Notes: generated by a model from the sequence alone, not told the origin. A stretch of DNA of 49,408 bases from Methylophaga muralis (GCF_001720165.1 NZ_MCRI01000018.1:1-49408), one strand, 5' to 3'. Shown: positions 37,987 through 49,301, numbered from the stretch's first letter. Numbers and translations: made by a program.

Positions 37987-38952
37987 ATGCGTACTCTGTA
38001 CCCTGATATCGAACCTTTCCACCACCAGCTGTTAGCTCGTGAAGAAATATCAGCTGGACGCCGCCATGAAGTTTATGTTGAACAGTGCGGCAATCCACAA
38101 GGTATTCCAGTAATTTTTTTACATGGTGGGCCCGGCTCAGGCTGTCGTTCGCAGCACCGTTGTTATTTTGATCCTGAACGCTATCACATTATTTTATTTG
38201 ATCAACGTGGTTGCGGTCGTTCGCTGCCCACTGGTGAATTGGAACACAACACCACGGATTATTTAATTTCGGATATGGAAGCCATCCGCACATTATTGAA
38301 TATCGATAAGTGGATGTTATTCGGCGGTTCATGGGGAGCAACTTTGGCTTTGGCCTATGCCCGACAACACCCACAACATGTTTTAAATATGGTGTTGCGT
38401 GGCACCTTTCTCGGCCGACAACAGGACATAGATTGGGTTTATGCGGCAGGCGGTGCTTCCAGAGTATTTGCTGAAGCATGGCATGCTCTGGTCAAAGATT
38501 TACCGGCCACCGAACAAACCAAGCCATTAACTTATTATTATCAGCAATTAACTCAGACAGAAGAACAGCAACAACAAATTGCTGCCAACACTTTGCAAAA
38601 TTGGGAAGGCACTATTGTCATGCTGCGGGATCAGCATTATCAACCCGATGCTGAGCAATCTGCGGGGCCTTTGGCGCATTCTCGAATTCAATTGCATTAT
38701 GCATTGAATAGCTGTTTTCTTGGTGACACCCCAATACTCGACAGTATCAAACAAATTAATCATATCCCTGCCGTGATTATTCATGGGCGCTACGATATGG
38801 TGTGTCCGATGCAACAATCCTGGGAAGTTTACCAACGCTGGCCAAATGCTCAGTTTGAAGTATTACCACTTGCAGGACATGCAGCGAGTGAACCTGCCAT
38901 CATTGATGCACTGGTTCGAACAACTGATCAATTAGCCTCACAACTCACATGA
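37987..38952 (+). CDS. pip: Proline iminopeptidase
   Basis: 321 residues, alpha/beta-hydrolase fold, S33 family. The oxyanion motif is HGGPGSG (46-52) and the nucleophile S115 is in GGSWGATLALAYA. The acid is in HGRYDMVCP and the histidine in LAGHAASEP. It removes N-terminal proline from peptides in the cytoplasm. The last four bases overlap the dtd start (ATGA). Confidence 0.95.
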   Translation: MRTLYPDIEPFHHQLLAREEISAGRRHEVYVEQCGNPQGIPVIFLHGGPGSGCRSQHRCYFDPERYHIILFDQRGCGRSLPTGELEHNTTDYLISDMEAIRTLLNIDKWMLFGGSWGATLALAYARQHPQHVLNMVLRGTFLGRQQDIDWVYAAGGASRVFAEAWHALVKDLPATEQTKPLTYYYQQLTQTEEQQQQIAANTLQNWEGTIVMLRDQHYQPDAEQSAGPLAHSRIQLHYALNSCFLGDTPILDSIKQINHIPAVIIHGRYDMVCPMQQSWEVYQRWPNAQFEVLPLAGHAASEPAIIDALVRTTDQLASQLT

Positions 38953-39392
38953 TTGCATTGTTACAACGAGTGACTCAGGCAAATGTCACCATCGATAACC
39001 ATCAGAACATCGCTCAAATCTGCCAAGGTTTGCTGGTATTGATTGGAGTAGAAAAAACAGACACGGCAGCCATAGCAGATCGACTGTTACAACGCGTTTT
39101 AAATTATCGCGTATTTAGTGATGCCGACGACAAAATGAATTTAAGTTTGCTGGATATAAAAGGTGACTTATTATTAGTGCCACAATTTACCTTGCCCGCG
39201 GATACTCGCAAAGGTAATCGCCCAAGTTTCACTCCCGCCGCTCCCCCTGAACAAGGCAAACAACTGTTTGATCATCTGCTAAATCAGGCGAAGCACCACA
39301 GCATAGCGGTTGAATCTGGCCAGTTTGGCGCGAACATGCAAGTTTCTCTTACCAACGATGGACCGGTCACTTTCTGGTTACAGGTTAATTAA
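38949..39392 (+). CDS. dtd: D-aminoacyl-tRNA deacylase
   Basis: 147 residues. It hydrolyses D-amino acids (and glycine mischarged on tRNA-Ala) from tRNA. The C-terminal cross-subunit motif NDGPVTFWL (Gly-Pro) is intact. The SQFTL active-site motif reads PQFTL (P78) here, a substitution I believe also occurs in other proteobacterial Dtd proteins. The pip-dtd pair is translationally coupled. Confidence 0.94.
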   Translation: MIALLQRVTQANVTIDNHQNIAQICQGLLVLIGVEKTDTAAIADRLLQRVLNYRVFSDADDKMNLSLLDIKGDLLLVPQFTLPADTRKGNRPSFTPAAPPEQGKQLFDHLLNQAKHHSIAVESGQFGANMQVSLTNDGPVTFWLQVN

Positions 39393-39405
39393 TTTCGGAT
39401 TTTTT

Positions 39406-40026
39406 ATGCGTATATTGCTCAAATTTTTACTTGGTACAGCTTTAGTTATTGTGGGTATTGCAGCGTTAATGTTTGTCCCTTCGCCTCAGCCAACAGCGCC
39501 TAAACCTTGGGAAATAACCATCATGCCTGATGAGCAAATTGAAGTGATGGGCGTTCATTTAGGCAGCACCTCCTACGCAGAAATTCAGCAATTATGGCGT
39601 GAGGCTGGAGAAGTGGCTTTGTTTATGACCGAAAACCAGAATATCTCGGCTGAAGTTTTTTTTGAATCGATCAATCTCGGCGGACTGTCTGCAAGAGTCG
39701 TGGTGAATTTGCTGGTCGATGAGGATGAGTTAAATAGTATGGCGTCTCGCGCCGCTTCAGCCAAATTACAGCCAAGTGGTGCACGACGTTATGATCCGGC
39801 TTTTGATGACAAACACCGTTTACTGACAGCTCCGGTAATCGCCATCACCTATATCCCAACGGTTCGTATTGATGCAGATATGTTATTGCATCGTTTTGGT
39901 GAGCCCGAGAATATCAGTGATGAAGCTGAAGAAAGTTCAGCACAAATTTGGCACTATCCGCAATTTGGGCTGACGATTCGGTTACACCCGGATGAACGGA
40001 CTGTAATGACTTACATAGCCCGTTGA
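39406..40026 (+). CDS. Membrane-anchored protein of unknown function
   Basis: 206 residues from the ATG at 39406. The frame is open further upstream through dtd, but the hydrophobic start MRILLKFLLGTALVIVGIAALMFV defines the real N-terminus, and CGGA lies seven bases before it. One N-terminal membrane anchor (or uncleaved signal) is followed by a soluble domain of about 180 residues with the segment IEVMGVHLGSTSYAEIQQLWRE and an end IWHYPQFGLTIRLHPDERTVMTYI. I do not recognise the family with confidence. It lies 13 bases after dtd, so it is probably co-transcribed. Its last 16 bases overlap the convergent GGDEF/EAL gene. Confidence 0.8.
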   Translation: MRILLKFLLGTALVIVGIAALMFVPSPQPTAPKPWEITIMPDEQIEVMGVHLGSTSYAEIQQLWREAGEVALFMTENQNISAEVFFESINLGGLSARVVVNLLVDEDELNSMASRAASAKLQPSGARRYDPAFDDKHRLLTAPVIAITYIPTVRIDADMLLHRFGEPENISDEAEESSAQIWHYPQFGLTIRLHPDERTVMTYIAR

Positions 40027-43000
40027 GATTGTTCAGCTTGTTTTATATATTCCATCAGCTCATTCAAGTTAATAGCTTTGCTGAAATAAAACCCTTGAGC
40101 ACGTTTACACTGACTTTTTTGTAGAAAAGCGAGCTGCTCGGCAGTTTCAACCCCTTCAGCGACGACTTGTAAAGCGAGACTGTTTGACATTGCCAGGATG
40201 GCATTTACGATGGCAGCGTCATCACTGTCTTCGGTTACATCACGAACAAAGGTACGATCAATTTTCAACACATTGAGTGGAAACTGTTTTAAATATGAAA
40301 GTGATGAATAACCCGTACCAAAATCGTCGATTGCCAGCGTGATCCCCAATTGGCTTAACTCGCGTAAGGTTTCAACTGCTTGCTCAGTATTTTCCATTAA
40401 CAGGCTTTCGGTGATCTCCAGTTCCAGGTTTTTGGCCGGCATTCCAGTTTTATCCAGCAAATCACGAATAAAATTGACCAGTAGATTGCCTTTAAACTGG
40501 CGTCCTGAAAGATTAACGGCCATTAAAAAATCATCTGGTAAATTGTGACGATTGGCCATGAAAGCTTCGCAGGTTTGTTTCAATACCCATTCACCCACCA
40601 TATTGATCAAGCCAGTATCTTCAAGCACCGGTACAAATATCGCTGGTGAAATGTCCCCCCATTGTTCGGTATGCCAACGTAATAAAACTTCTGCCCCGGC
40701 TACACGGCCAGTTTCAAGCTCAATTTGAGGCTGAAATTGTAGATAAAACTCTTGCAGATCGACCGCACGACGTAAGCCGGTTTCCATTGCCAAACGCTGC
40801 GATGCCTGCGCATTCATATCGGAAGAGTAGAATTGAAAGTTATTACGGCCGGTACTTTTAGCGTAATACATGGCTGCATCGGCATTACGTACGAGCATAT
40901 CCACATCACGGCCATCGGCAGGATATAAACTGATACCGATACTAGGACTGATATTTACTTCAATGTTATCCAGCATATACGGCAAAGCGTAGTACTGAGG
41001 ATTTTTTCAGCGACTTTTCCGACGTACTGAGCCGAATGAATATCCTCCAACATAACTGTAAATTCATCACCGCCCAGTCTGGCAACCGTATCACTGTCTC
41101 TGACACAGGATCGGATACGACGCGCCACTTCACACAGCAAAATATCTCCGGCTTTATGCCCCAGTGAATCATTGATATGTTTAAAGTGATCCAGATCCAG
41201 AAAGAAAACGGCCAACCGGCCATTTTGTCGCTGCGCTTTATGAATAGCGTGTTCTAAACGATCTTTAAATACTCCACGGTTTGGCAAGCCGGTCAGGATG
41301 TCACTGCTGGCTAAACGTGTCAGTCGCTCTTCATTTTGCCGCTGATGGGTAACATCTTCATAAAGCCAGATGGATCCCTCAGTCGGGTTCTCCGGGTTTA
41401 TTACCTGACCTGACACGGCACACCAGAACTTTTCGCCGTTGGCACGTACCATTTCGACTTGGGCTTCAAAATTTTCTGCTACTGACAAAGTGTTATAGCT
41501 TGTTCGCCAAAGCGTTCGAAGGCGTCTTCGCTGGGATGAATGCACAATGTACTTTGCCCTTCGATATCCTCACGAGCAAACAAAAACAATTGTTCAAATT
41601 TAGTGTTGACCCGAATAATCTGCCGGTTTTTGATAAAGGCAATACCCACCATGGCATTTTCAAGAATGGCGTTTAATTCATTACTGGTCTGAAGTAATGC
41701 TTGTTTGGTGAGTTTCCAGCTGCTTATATCAGAAATAACACAGACCCAGATATCATCATCGAATTCTGACAATGGATTAAGCGAAAACCACATAGAGAAG
41801 GTTTCACCAAACCAGTTCCGGCCTTCAAACTCATGGTTGGCTTGTTGCAGTTGAGCAAGATCGGCAAGCGAATGAATGTCTGATGATGGGGCGAAAAACT
41901 GCAGAATATTTTGTCCTGCCAATTGTTGTTCATTGGCCTGTAAGATTTTTTCTGCTGCAGGGTTACACGAACTGATGGAGCCATCCGCCTGAATGGCAAG
42001 AATCGCTTCTGGTACGCCATTAAGAATGGCTCGAAGCCGTGTTTCTCGAATCTCCAAAGAATGTTTGGTTTCATCCAACTTGGTAATTAAGGCTTGTGTT
42101 TGTGCGGCAAAAAGGTTGAAGTCCTTGGCGAGTAAATTAAACTCACTCTGACCATTGTTGGTTGGCATACGGGTATCAAACTTTTCTGCCGACAAGTCAT
42201 GCATCGCCATACGTAACCGTTGCATAGGCTGATTAATACGCGATGTCATGGCTAACACAAACCACGTTAAACCAAAAGCAATCACCAAACAGCTGATAAT
42301 CATCCACCATCTTGCTGTTTTGGCCAGTGAGGCTGACTGCTGGGTTCTGGACAAACCCTGCTCACCAACTCTGGCAGAAAGGGTATTCAGGTTTTGCATT
42401 AAAACTTCCAGGATATTCAACCCCTGCTGCTGCACCGCCTGAGATTTTTCAAAGGTCTCTAGTTGCCGAATTCGCAGTTGATATACGGAGTTATTATCAT
42501 CAATTACCTGGCGGGTAAACGAATTAATTCCCTGTTGTAACTTATCAACCAAGGTTAATAATTCAGGATAATTTTGCAGATTCTGTTTGATGATCAAAAT
42601 GTCACTACGCAGCATGGCCTCCTGTTCCCGGATATCATTTTCCCGGATACTGAGTAGCAAGTCTGGATTTTGTGCCTCACGAATCTGTTGGCTCAGCTGG
42701 CTAATCCGCAGTACATTCAACATCAAGGAATAACTGCTTCGTTCTACCGCGGTGTAATTTTCAATTAACGCTGTTTTGTCCGGCTGACTCAAAACCTCAG
42801 GGTTACTTAAGGACTGCATTTGACGAGTTAAGGTCAAATCAATTCTGCCGGTAATGGCTTCAGCCAACTGCTGAATCTCATCAGCCAACAGATTCACACT
42901 TTTTGTACGTTGATCAATTTGTTCGGCGAGTTGATGTTGGGACTGCATTTGTTGCAGCAATAAACTGTCCGTTTCTAAAAATTGCTGATAATAATCACTC

Positions 43001-43350
43001 AACACACTGGTCAGTTCGGGAGCTATATCCAACTGCTCAACACTTTGCAGTAAACGATTCCAGGATTGTTCAAAGTCTGCTTCCAGTGGCTCTCGTGCTG
43101 AAACGTTGGCAAGCTCATCGGCATTGCGCGCACTGATAATTTGTTTTTGTCTGGAAATAAACGCAGCTGCGCTGCTACTTATTTGTCTGGCATTGTCCAC
43201 CAGTGGAAAAACCTGCTCGGTCAACAGAAGTTGATTTTTGGTGTAATGATGATGACTGAACATGGCAATTGCAGCCATCAGTAATACCATCAATACGGTA
43301 ATGACAGCCCAAAAATGCAGCAGTGTTCGGATGCTCCAATTGTTAAACAT
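40011..43350 (-). pseudogene. HAMP-PAS-PAS-GGDEF-EAL cyclic-di-GMP protein, two apparent frameshifts
   Basis: Three overlapping frames (43350-41479, 41545-40955, 40985-40011) together encode one protein of about 1113 residues if one base is restored at about 41497 (GCTAT to GCTTAT) and one at about 40988. N-terminal membrane helix at 11-31, a helical periplasmic domain to about 346, helix at about 349-369, and HAMP (371-425). Two PAS domains follow (about 437-540 and 565-680). GGDEF has intact RLGGDEF, and EAL has EVLLRW, DDFGTGYSS and conserved glutamates. Both diguanylate cyclase and phosphodiesterase motifs look usable. It lies 38 bases after the substrate-binding protein gene, the likely periplasmic partner. 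It is either a decayed gene or an artefact of missed bases; the intact motifs favour the latter. Confidence 0.85.
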
Positions 43351-43388
43351 GTATATCCATATCCATTTTTTTACATCCTGTTATGAGG

Positions 43389-44563
43389 CTATTGTGAAAA
43401 ATTTGCGTTTACCCACTCAAATGAATGGAACGCTCCGTTTTCCAATTTACTCAGCCAAAGCATGTGGCTGCCTTGCTGCTGATCTTTAGCCAGATTAATG
43501 TTGCTGCCTAGACCAATATCCAAATCGACCAAGGCATGCAAGGAGTCGATCATTGTTTCCCGATTGATTGGTCCATCCATACTTAGCAATGCCTCAGCTA
43601 AGATCCTTGCAACTATATAGCCTTCCAGAGAAATTGTATTCGGTTGTAAATCACTATCATATTCTTTTAATGCTGCGCGAAACTCTCTAACAAGTGGCAA
43701 ATCAGCATCAATTTCTGGAACAACTTGACTGACAACCACGTTGGCATTGATGCCATCTAACGACTTTTCCAGTACATGACTGCCGACAAAAGATACATTG
43801 ACGAACCAAAGTTCCGGCCTATCTTCGTATAACAGTTTAATAAATTTGGCTGAAGGCGCGTAACTGCCGCCCATCAGGATCACTTTCGGAGGAATATTGG
43901 CTTTAAGAATAGTGGCGACGGCACTTTCAACATTTAAGGTGTTGCGGCTGTAATAGGCATGCGTAAGGTAATCGACCTGATAAAACCCTCGGGCTTGTAA
44001 TGCCATTGCGGCAGCGTGATAAACAGCATTTCCGTAACTATCCTGTTGAGTGAAAAATGCGATTTCTTCAGGTCGGATGCCGGCATTCAACACGCCATCA
44101 ATCAGCATCTCAACTTCTTGTTTATAACCAGGCCGATAATTGATGATATATCGACTGGGAGGATTGGGTCTTAAAACATCGCCCCCCGAAAAAGCACCCA
44201 CCAAAGCCACCTGAAGCTGTTCTGCAATCGGTGCCGTGACCACCGCTGTAGGTGTTCCGACACTGCCCAGAACAGCAACCACTGCATGTTCATTAATAAG
44301 TTGACGCATATTGGCAGCGGCTTGATCTGGTTCGTAGAATCATCTATTGCCAGCAACTCAATCTGCTGACCTTTAATTCCACCATGCTTATTTAGTCTGG
44401 AAAAATAGGCATTTATACCCGTCTGCATAGACAGACCCATTTCCGATAACGGACCCGTCAAGGGACCACTCATGCCAACTTTTATGTCTGCCGCTAAAAC
44501 ATCTTTCGTGAGTAATACACCAACACAGCATAAAGCAAAAAGCCTAATCAGACTTCGGTTCAT
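43389..44563 (-). pseudogene. Periplasmic substrate-binding protein (amino-acid/amide ABC type), one apparent frameshift
   Basis: Two frames (44563-44171 and 44309-43389) join into one 391-residue protein if one T is restored near 44336, giving DDSYEPDQAAANMRQL across the junction. The signal peptide ends at VLA (about residue 24). The mature start DIKVGMSGPLTGPLSEMGLSMQTG is typical of Peripla_BP_6/LivJ-type proteins, and the two-lobed fold continues to SFEWVNANF. No transporter permease or ATPase genes are adjacent. It therefore more likely feeds ligand information to the GGDEF/EAL protein downstream than to an ABC importer. Its ATG lies inside ccoS (20-base overlap), so it is coupled to the cco operon. 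Confidence 0.85.
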
Positions 44564-44756
44564 TTTTTTCTTCGTTATTCGTTGAATCTATTTCCGGTTC
44601 GCTTTCGGGCGGATGGTTATCATCGTCCATCAACACACGATTTGCGGCACCTTCCATATCATCATATTGACCACTGCGAACGGCCCAGAAAAAGACTATG
44701 ACACCTACTAAACCCAGCAATAACATGCCGGGTAAAAGTCCGTATATGACCTCCAT
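44544..44756 (-). CDS. ccoS: cbb3-type cytochrome oxidase assembly protein CcoS
   Basis: 70 residues. One membrane helix (5-24) is followed by FFWAVRSGQYDDMEGAANRVLMDDD, the family signature. The tail is acidic and disordered. CcoS is needed to insert haem b and CuB into CcoN. It starts three bases after ccoI and overlaps the substrate-binding protein start by 20 bases. Confidence 0.96.
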   Translation of the reverse strand: MEVIYGLLPGMLLLGLVGVIVFFWAVRSGQYDDMEGAANRVLMDDDNHPPESEPEIDSTNNEEKNEPKSD

Positions 44757-44759
44757 GAC

Positions 44760-47216
44760 CTACCTCTTAAATATTCGGCTAATTCTGGCAGCATTGCCTA
44801 TGACAAGTAGCGAACTTATTGGCATTGTGATTGCTGCCAGTAAGGGACTGACTAGCGCCATCATTGCTAATGGAACCATAATCACGTTATAGCTAATGGA
44901 TAATACAATATTCTGTCGGATGGTGCGTAAGGTACGGGCGGCTAGTTTACGCGCTAAAGCCACCTGACTTAATTGATTATGCGATAGCACGATATCTGCA
45001 CTTTCAATGGAAACATCCGTTCCTGAAGCCAGTGCAATACCAACATCGGCTTGAATCAAGGCCGGTGAATCATTAATACCGTCACCTACCATCGCCACAC
45101 AATCACCTTGTTGTTGCAACTGTTGAATAACTTGGCGTTTATCTGCCGGCAGGACTTCTGCCAGGCGCTGGATATTACCTAAATCCGCTGTCACCGAATT
45201 CACCACCTGTTGACGGTCTCCGCTTAAGACGGTGACTTTCAGGCCGTTTGCCAACATATCGGCAATCATGGTTTTAGCATCGTCACGTAGTGTGTCAAAC
45301 AATCCCAGGATACCTATCAGCTTTTGTTCGCTGGCAACAAATACACAACTGATACCCTGCTGCTCCAGCTGATCAACCTTTGATTGCCATTGACTATTAA
45401 GCGTCACATCGTGCGAAATCATCCAGTCTGCTGTACCTACGAAGATTTTATCTCCGTCGATTTGTGCTTCGACACCTCTTCCTGGTGACGCATAAAACGC
45501 AGAGATATTTAACAAAGTCAGGTTTTGCTGTTGGGCTGCTGAAACAATTGTTTTCGCAATTCCATGTTCAGATTGTTGTTCGGCCGAGGCCGCGATCTGC
45601 AATAGTGATTGTTCTGAAATACCTTCAGCAGGGAAACTTTCAACCAGTTGCAATCGCCCTTCCGTTAATGTCCCGGTTTTGTCAAAAACATAATGTGTCA
45701 CCCGCGATAAAGATTCCAACGCTACGCCTTGCTTGATCAAAATACCGTTGGTCGCTCCAACCCCACTGGCAACAGCAATAGACATTGGCGTGGCCATACC
45801 AAAAGCACAGGGGCATGTCACCACTAAAACAGATGCTGAAGCCAGTAAGGCTATTTCAAAATCACTGCCCATCCAAAACAAAAAGGTTAATGTCGCTAAG
45901 GTAAGTGTGATCACAACAAACCACGGTACGATTTTATCTGCCAGCGTCTGAATCGGTGCTTTTGAAGTTTGAGCTTCATCCATCAGAGCAATGATTTTGG
46001 CTAAGGCCGTATGTCGCAATACTTGCTCGGCTCGCACAGTGAAGGCACCTTCACCATTGATACTACCGGCTACAACCGTATCATTAAGTTGTTTACGAAC
46101 CGGCTGTGACTCACCCGTCAACATCGATTCATCTACTGCACTTTCACCATCTGTCACCACACCATCAACTGGAATATTTTCTCCTGGACGTACTAACACC
46201 AGATCTCCCACTTTAACGGAGCGAATCGGTAGTGTTTGCTGTATCCCTTCAGTGATGACGGTTGCCAGTTTTGGTTGCAATTCCAGCATCCGGCGAGTGG
46301 CTGAAAGCGCATTACGTTTAGAAAGTGCTTCTAAATAACGGCCAATTAAAATAACGAAAATAAAGTTTACGACCGTATCAAAAAATACCTCCCCCTCCAG
46401 CGAACCAGTAAAAGTGATATAGCTTGAATAGAGATAGGTAGCGGTGGCACCGATAGCAATCGGTAAATCCATCGTTAAATAGCGGCTACGCAAGCCACTG
46501 ATTGAATTTCGAAAAAAGGGATAACCTGAATAAAGCAAGGTTGGTGTAGCAATAATAAAACCAACCCAATGAAATAGATCTCGGAACTCATCTTCTGCCG
46601 CACCCGAATACAGGGCGATAGAAACCCACATCAGGTTCATCATCGCAAAACCGGCAAAGGCCATGCGGTAGACTAAACCGCGATGTCGTTTCGCTAAAGC
46701 GCCTTCTGCTGTATCCGGGTCAAATGGCACCGCGGCATAACCTAATTTGGCGAGATGCTGCATTAAAACCGATAACGAAGTTTCGCGATTATCCCAGCGG
46801 ATTCGACAGCGTTTAGCGGTTAGATTGACATCGGCAGCTAAAACGCCAGGTAATTTGTAAAGTGCATGTTCGATTAACCAGACACAGGCTGCACAATGAA
46901 TCCCTTCGATTAACAGATGTATCGTGCGTTTTTCATCAAGTGAATCAACATAATCTGCTTGGATTTCATCGATATCGTAGGCGTGAAAATCATTAGCTGT
47001 ATCAGGTGGTGGAGCGAGCGATTCGCCCTCTGGAGTTTTATTGTAGAAACTTTGCAAGCCGGCAGCGTAGATAGTTTGACAGGCCATCTTGCAACCATGG
47101 CAGCAAAACTGATGCGAAGTTGACTGGATAAGAGCAACAAATTCACCTTGGTGCTTTATTGGAAGACCACAGTGAAAACAATCGCTGGTATTAACTTGCG
47201 TAGTGGCTTCAGACAA
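44760..47216 (-). CDS. ccoI: Copper-exporting P1B-ATPase CcoI (FixI)
   Basis: 818 residues. The start is TTG at 47216; later ATGs would remove the metal site. N-terminal cysteine-rich segment (C13-x2-C16 and CCHGC at 38-42), HMA domain with GIHCAAC (105-111), eight membrane helices with the TCPCAFG metal site, the phosphorylation motif DKTGTL, and [10 protein letters not shown]. It pumps copper from the cytoplasm for delivery to the cbb3 oxidase and is required for its assembly. It lies 32 bases after ccoH. Confidence 0.96.
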   Translation of the reverse strand: MSEATTQVNTSDCFHCGLPIKHQGEFVALIQSTSHQFCCHGCKMACQTIYAAGLQSFYNKTPEGESLAPPPDTANDFHAYDIDEIQADYVDSLDEKRTIHLLIEGIHCAACVWLIEHALYKLPGVLAADVNLTAKRCRIRWDNRETSLSVLMQHLAKLGYAAVPFDPDTAEGALAKRHRGLVYRMAFAGFAMMNLMWVSIALYSGAAEDEFRDLFHWVGFIIATPTLLYSGYPFFRNSISGLRSRYLTMDLPIAIGATATYLYSSYITFTGSLEGEVFFDTVVNFIFVILIGRYLEALSKRNALSATRRMLELQPKLATVITEGIQQTLPIRSVKVGDLVLVRPGENIPVDGVVTDGESAVDESMLTGESQPVRKQLNDTVVAGSINGEGAFTVRAEQVLRHTALAKIIALMDEAQTSKAPIQTLADKIVPWFVVITLTLATLTFLFWMGSDFEIALLASASVLVVTCPCAFGMATPMSIAVASGVGATNGILIKQGVALESLSRVTHYVFDKTGTLTEGRLQLVESFPAEGISEQSLLQIAASAEQQSEHGIAKTIVSAAQQQNLTLLNISAFYASPGRGVEAQIDGDKIFVGTADWMISHDVTLNSQWQSKVDQLEQQGISCVFVASEQKLIGILGLFDTLRDDAKTMIADMLANGLKVTVLSGDRQQVVNSVTADLGNIQRLAEVLPADKRQVIQQLQQQGDCVAMVGDGINDSPALIQADVGIALASGTDVSIESADIVLSHNQLSQVALARKLAARTLRTIRQNIVLSISYNVIMVPLAMMALVSPLLAAITMPISSLLVIGNAARISRIFKR

Positions 47217-47248
47217 AGAAATTCAACTTACTTATTACAAACGATATT

Positions 47249-47755
47249 TTATGGATCGATAAAAATTCGTCGGGTGATTAAAAACTCATCGTCACCACGT
47301 TTTGCCTCAACGATAATGTCCCAGTTACCCGGCAAGCCAAACTCAATATCAACCGCATAACGGCCGAGGCTCATAGGATTCATTTCCACCGAAAAATCTT
47401 CACGCATATCAGATGGGCGATAAGCAAAGAAGGTGACGGAATCTAATTGAACCGCAGCAGAATTCTTACCATGAATGAAGACTTCATAAGGCTGACGTTG
47501 ATTTACCCTGCTTTTCGGCGGAGCCATAATCACGCCATTCCAGCCTAATTGTTTTTCCTGTTCCATTTGCAATTCTTGCTGGGCGTACTTCTTACCACGC
47601 TCATAATAGTTATCAACCACTAGATTGGGCGGTGAACTGAATGCAAGATAAATGAAAATAATATTGACGGTTACAAAGGTGCATAAAAACGCCAAAAAGC
47701 CTAACACCCACGGGTTTTTTAACGCTTGATTATTCTCTTGTGAAATAGCCATCAT
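47249..47755 (-). CDS. ccoH: cbb3 oxidase assembly protein CcoH (FixH)
   Basis: 168 residues. One membrane helix (about 17-38) is followed by a periplasmic beta domain with VDNYYERGKKYAQQ and GNWDIIVEAKRGDDEF, typical FixH features. CcoH binds the oxidase complex during assembly. It overlaps ccoG by four bases (ATGA). Confidence 0.94.
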   Translation of the reverse strand: MMAISQENNQALKNPWVLGFLAFLCTFVTVNIIFIYLAFSSPPNLVVDNYYERGKKYAQQELQMEQEKQLGWNGVIMAPPKSRVNQRQPYEVFIHGKNSAAVQLDSVTFFAYRPSDMREDFSVEMNPMSLGRYAVDIEFGLPGNWDIIVEAKRGDDEFLITRRIFIDP

Positions 47756-49173
47756 TTCGGTCCCATAAAGATACTTTCATATTGCACAGAGATATCTGGA
47801 TTAGAAATGACATTGGCAGTAAATGTCAGATGTTCCAGTTCTGTCTGGAGTTTACCGTCCGGTATTCGAACCAAAGCCTGTAATGGGCTAACCTTTCCTG
47901 GTTCAATGATAACGCTCTCATCTATGCCATGCAAAGTTGCTCCGTCTAAACCGCTGATGGTGTAACTAACTTCAATATTCTCATTGGTTTTATTAAGCAT
48001 TTTCAATGTATAGCGGTTTTGGATAGAGCCGTCACTCAGTTGAACAAATACCGGTTGCCTGTTGTGAATTACCTGGAATTCTGTGGTGGATAATGTTGCA
48101 AAGCCATAGCCAACGCCAGAAAATGCAACCATTAAAATAAATGAATAGATGAGAACTCTGGGGCGTTTATACAAAGCGGCTGGTGGAGCATTGTGATGTA
48201 AATCTTTGTATGAAGCATAGCGGATCAAGCCACGTGGCTGGTTAGTTTTATCCATGATACTGTCACAGGCATCAATACACATACCACAGGTGATGCAACC
48301 TTCCTGCTGGCCTTTACGAATATCAATACCGGTAGGGCATACAGCAACACAGACTTTGCAATCAATACAACTGCCTTTAGTGGAGTCAACTGCACCTTTT
48401 TTAAGTTTGCCACGAGGTTCGCCCCGTTCTGCATCATAAGCAGGCAAGACGGTATCTTGATCATACATAACCCCTTGCAGACGGGCATATGGACATAACC
48501 AAAAACAAACCTGTTCTCGCATAAATCCAGCAAAAACATAGGTCCCTACGGTAAACATACCTAATACGATCCAAGCCACCAATGAGGCTTGAAGCGTGAA
48601 AAAATCATGCCAAAGCTGGAATACATCAGTGAACCAGGCGGCAAACGTTAGACCGGTTAATAGTGCAATTGCCAGCCACAAACTATGTTTAAGTGTAATA
48701 CGTGAAATTTTACTGAATGAGGCCGGAGCACTTTTAAACTTCATTGCCTTCTGCGGTGTATCACCTTCAATACGGGTTTCAATAAAAGTAAAAACGTCAG
48801 TCCATACTGTCTGAAAACAGAAATAGCCACAAAACACCCGACCGGCGATACTGGTCACTGCAGCCAGTAAGATGGCAAAGAACAATAATGTGAGAGATAA
48901 CATCCAGATATCTTGCGGGAAGATAGTGATATCAAAGAAGTGGAATTGACGATTGGGGATGTCGAAAAGGACGGCTTGTTTGCCGTTCCAACGCAAATAA
49001 GGACCAATGAAGAAAATCAACCAGACTGACATGCCAAACCATTTCAGTCGTCTGAACCGACCTGACATGCGTTTTGCTACAACTTTAGTTCCGCCGGCGT
49101 TAACATGCCAGTCTGAGACCTCATCATAGATGTCGTTAATATTGAGCTCAGCTGACTTCAGATTTTCCGACAC
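47752..49173 (-). CDS. ccoG: cbb3 oxidase accessory ferredoxin-type protein CcoG (FixG/RdxA)
   Basis: 473 residues from a GTG at 49173 with GAGG eight bases upstream. Five or so membrane helices. A CGYFCFQTVWTD segment and two 4Fe-4S clusters (CIDCKVCVAVCP and CITCGMCIDACD) precede a C-terminal periplasmic Ig-like domain ending in FMGPK. CcoG is a cupric reductase that supplies Cu(I) for the oxidase. First gene of ccoG-ccoH-ccoI-ccoS, with a TATAAT 34 bases upstream of its start. Confidence 0.96.
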   Translation of the reverse strand: MSENLKSAELNINDIYDEVSDWHVNAGGTKVVAKRMSGRFRRLKWFGMSVWLIFFIGPYLRWNGKQAVLFDIPNRQFHFFDITIFPQDIWMLSLTLLFFAILLAAVTSIAGRVFCGYFCFQTVWTDVFTFIETRIEGDTPQKAMKFKSAPASFSKISRITLKHSLWLAIALLTGLTFAAWFTDVFQLWHDFFTLQASLVAWIVLGMFTVGTYVFAGFMREQVCFWLCPYARLQGVMYDQDTVLPAYDAERGEPRGKLKKGAVDSTKGSCIDCKVCVAVCPTGIDIRKGQQEGCITCGMCIDACDSIMDKTNQPRGLIRYASYKDLHHNAPPAALYKRPRVLIYSFILMVAFSGVGYGFATLSTTEFQVIHNRQPVFVQLSDGSIQNRYTLKMLNKTNENIEVSYTISGLDGATLHGIDESVIIEPGKVSPLQALVRIPDGKLQTELEHLTFTANVISNPDISVQYESIFMGPK

Positions 49174-49206
49174 AGTTTCGACCTCGTATAGAGCTTAACC
49201 GATGGA

Positions 49207-49212
49207 ATTATA
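49207..49212 (-). promoter_or_regulatory. Candidate -10 box of the cco maturation operon
   Basis: The minus strand reads GTGT-TATAAT-TCC, a perfect -10 hexamer 34 bases upstream of the ccoG start, just downstream of a terminator. No good -35 is seen, which is compatible with activator dependence. Confidence 0.5.
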
Positions 49213-49258
49213 ACACGATTATGCTCATTAGCTTTTACTAATTTAGCTTCTCACAAAT

Positions 49259-49287
49259 AAAAAAAGCCGATTGGATCGGCTTTTTTT
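49259..49287 (-). terminator. Terminator of the gene at the right edge
   Basis: AAAAAGCCGAT-TGG-ATCGGCTTTTT, flanked by A and T runs on both sides. It lies 15 bases after the stop of the partial gene and separates it from ccoG. Confidence 0.93.
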
Positions 49288-49301
49288 AATCAACTATTGA
49301 C

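Noticed and set aside
49213..49250. FNR/Anr box upstream of ccoG (TTAGT-AAAA-GCTAA)
   Set aside because: Half-sites differ from TTGAT/ATCAA and the centre would fall about 34 bases before the start site, not near 41.
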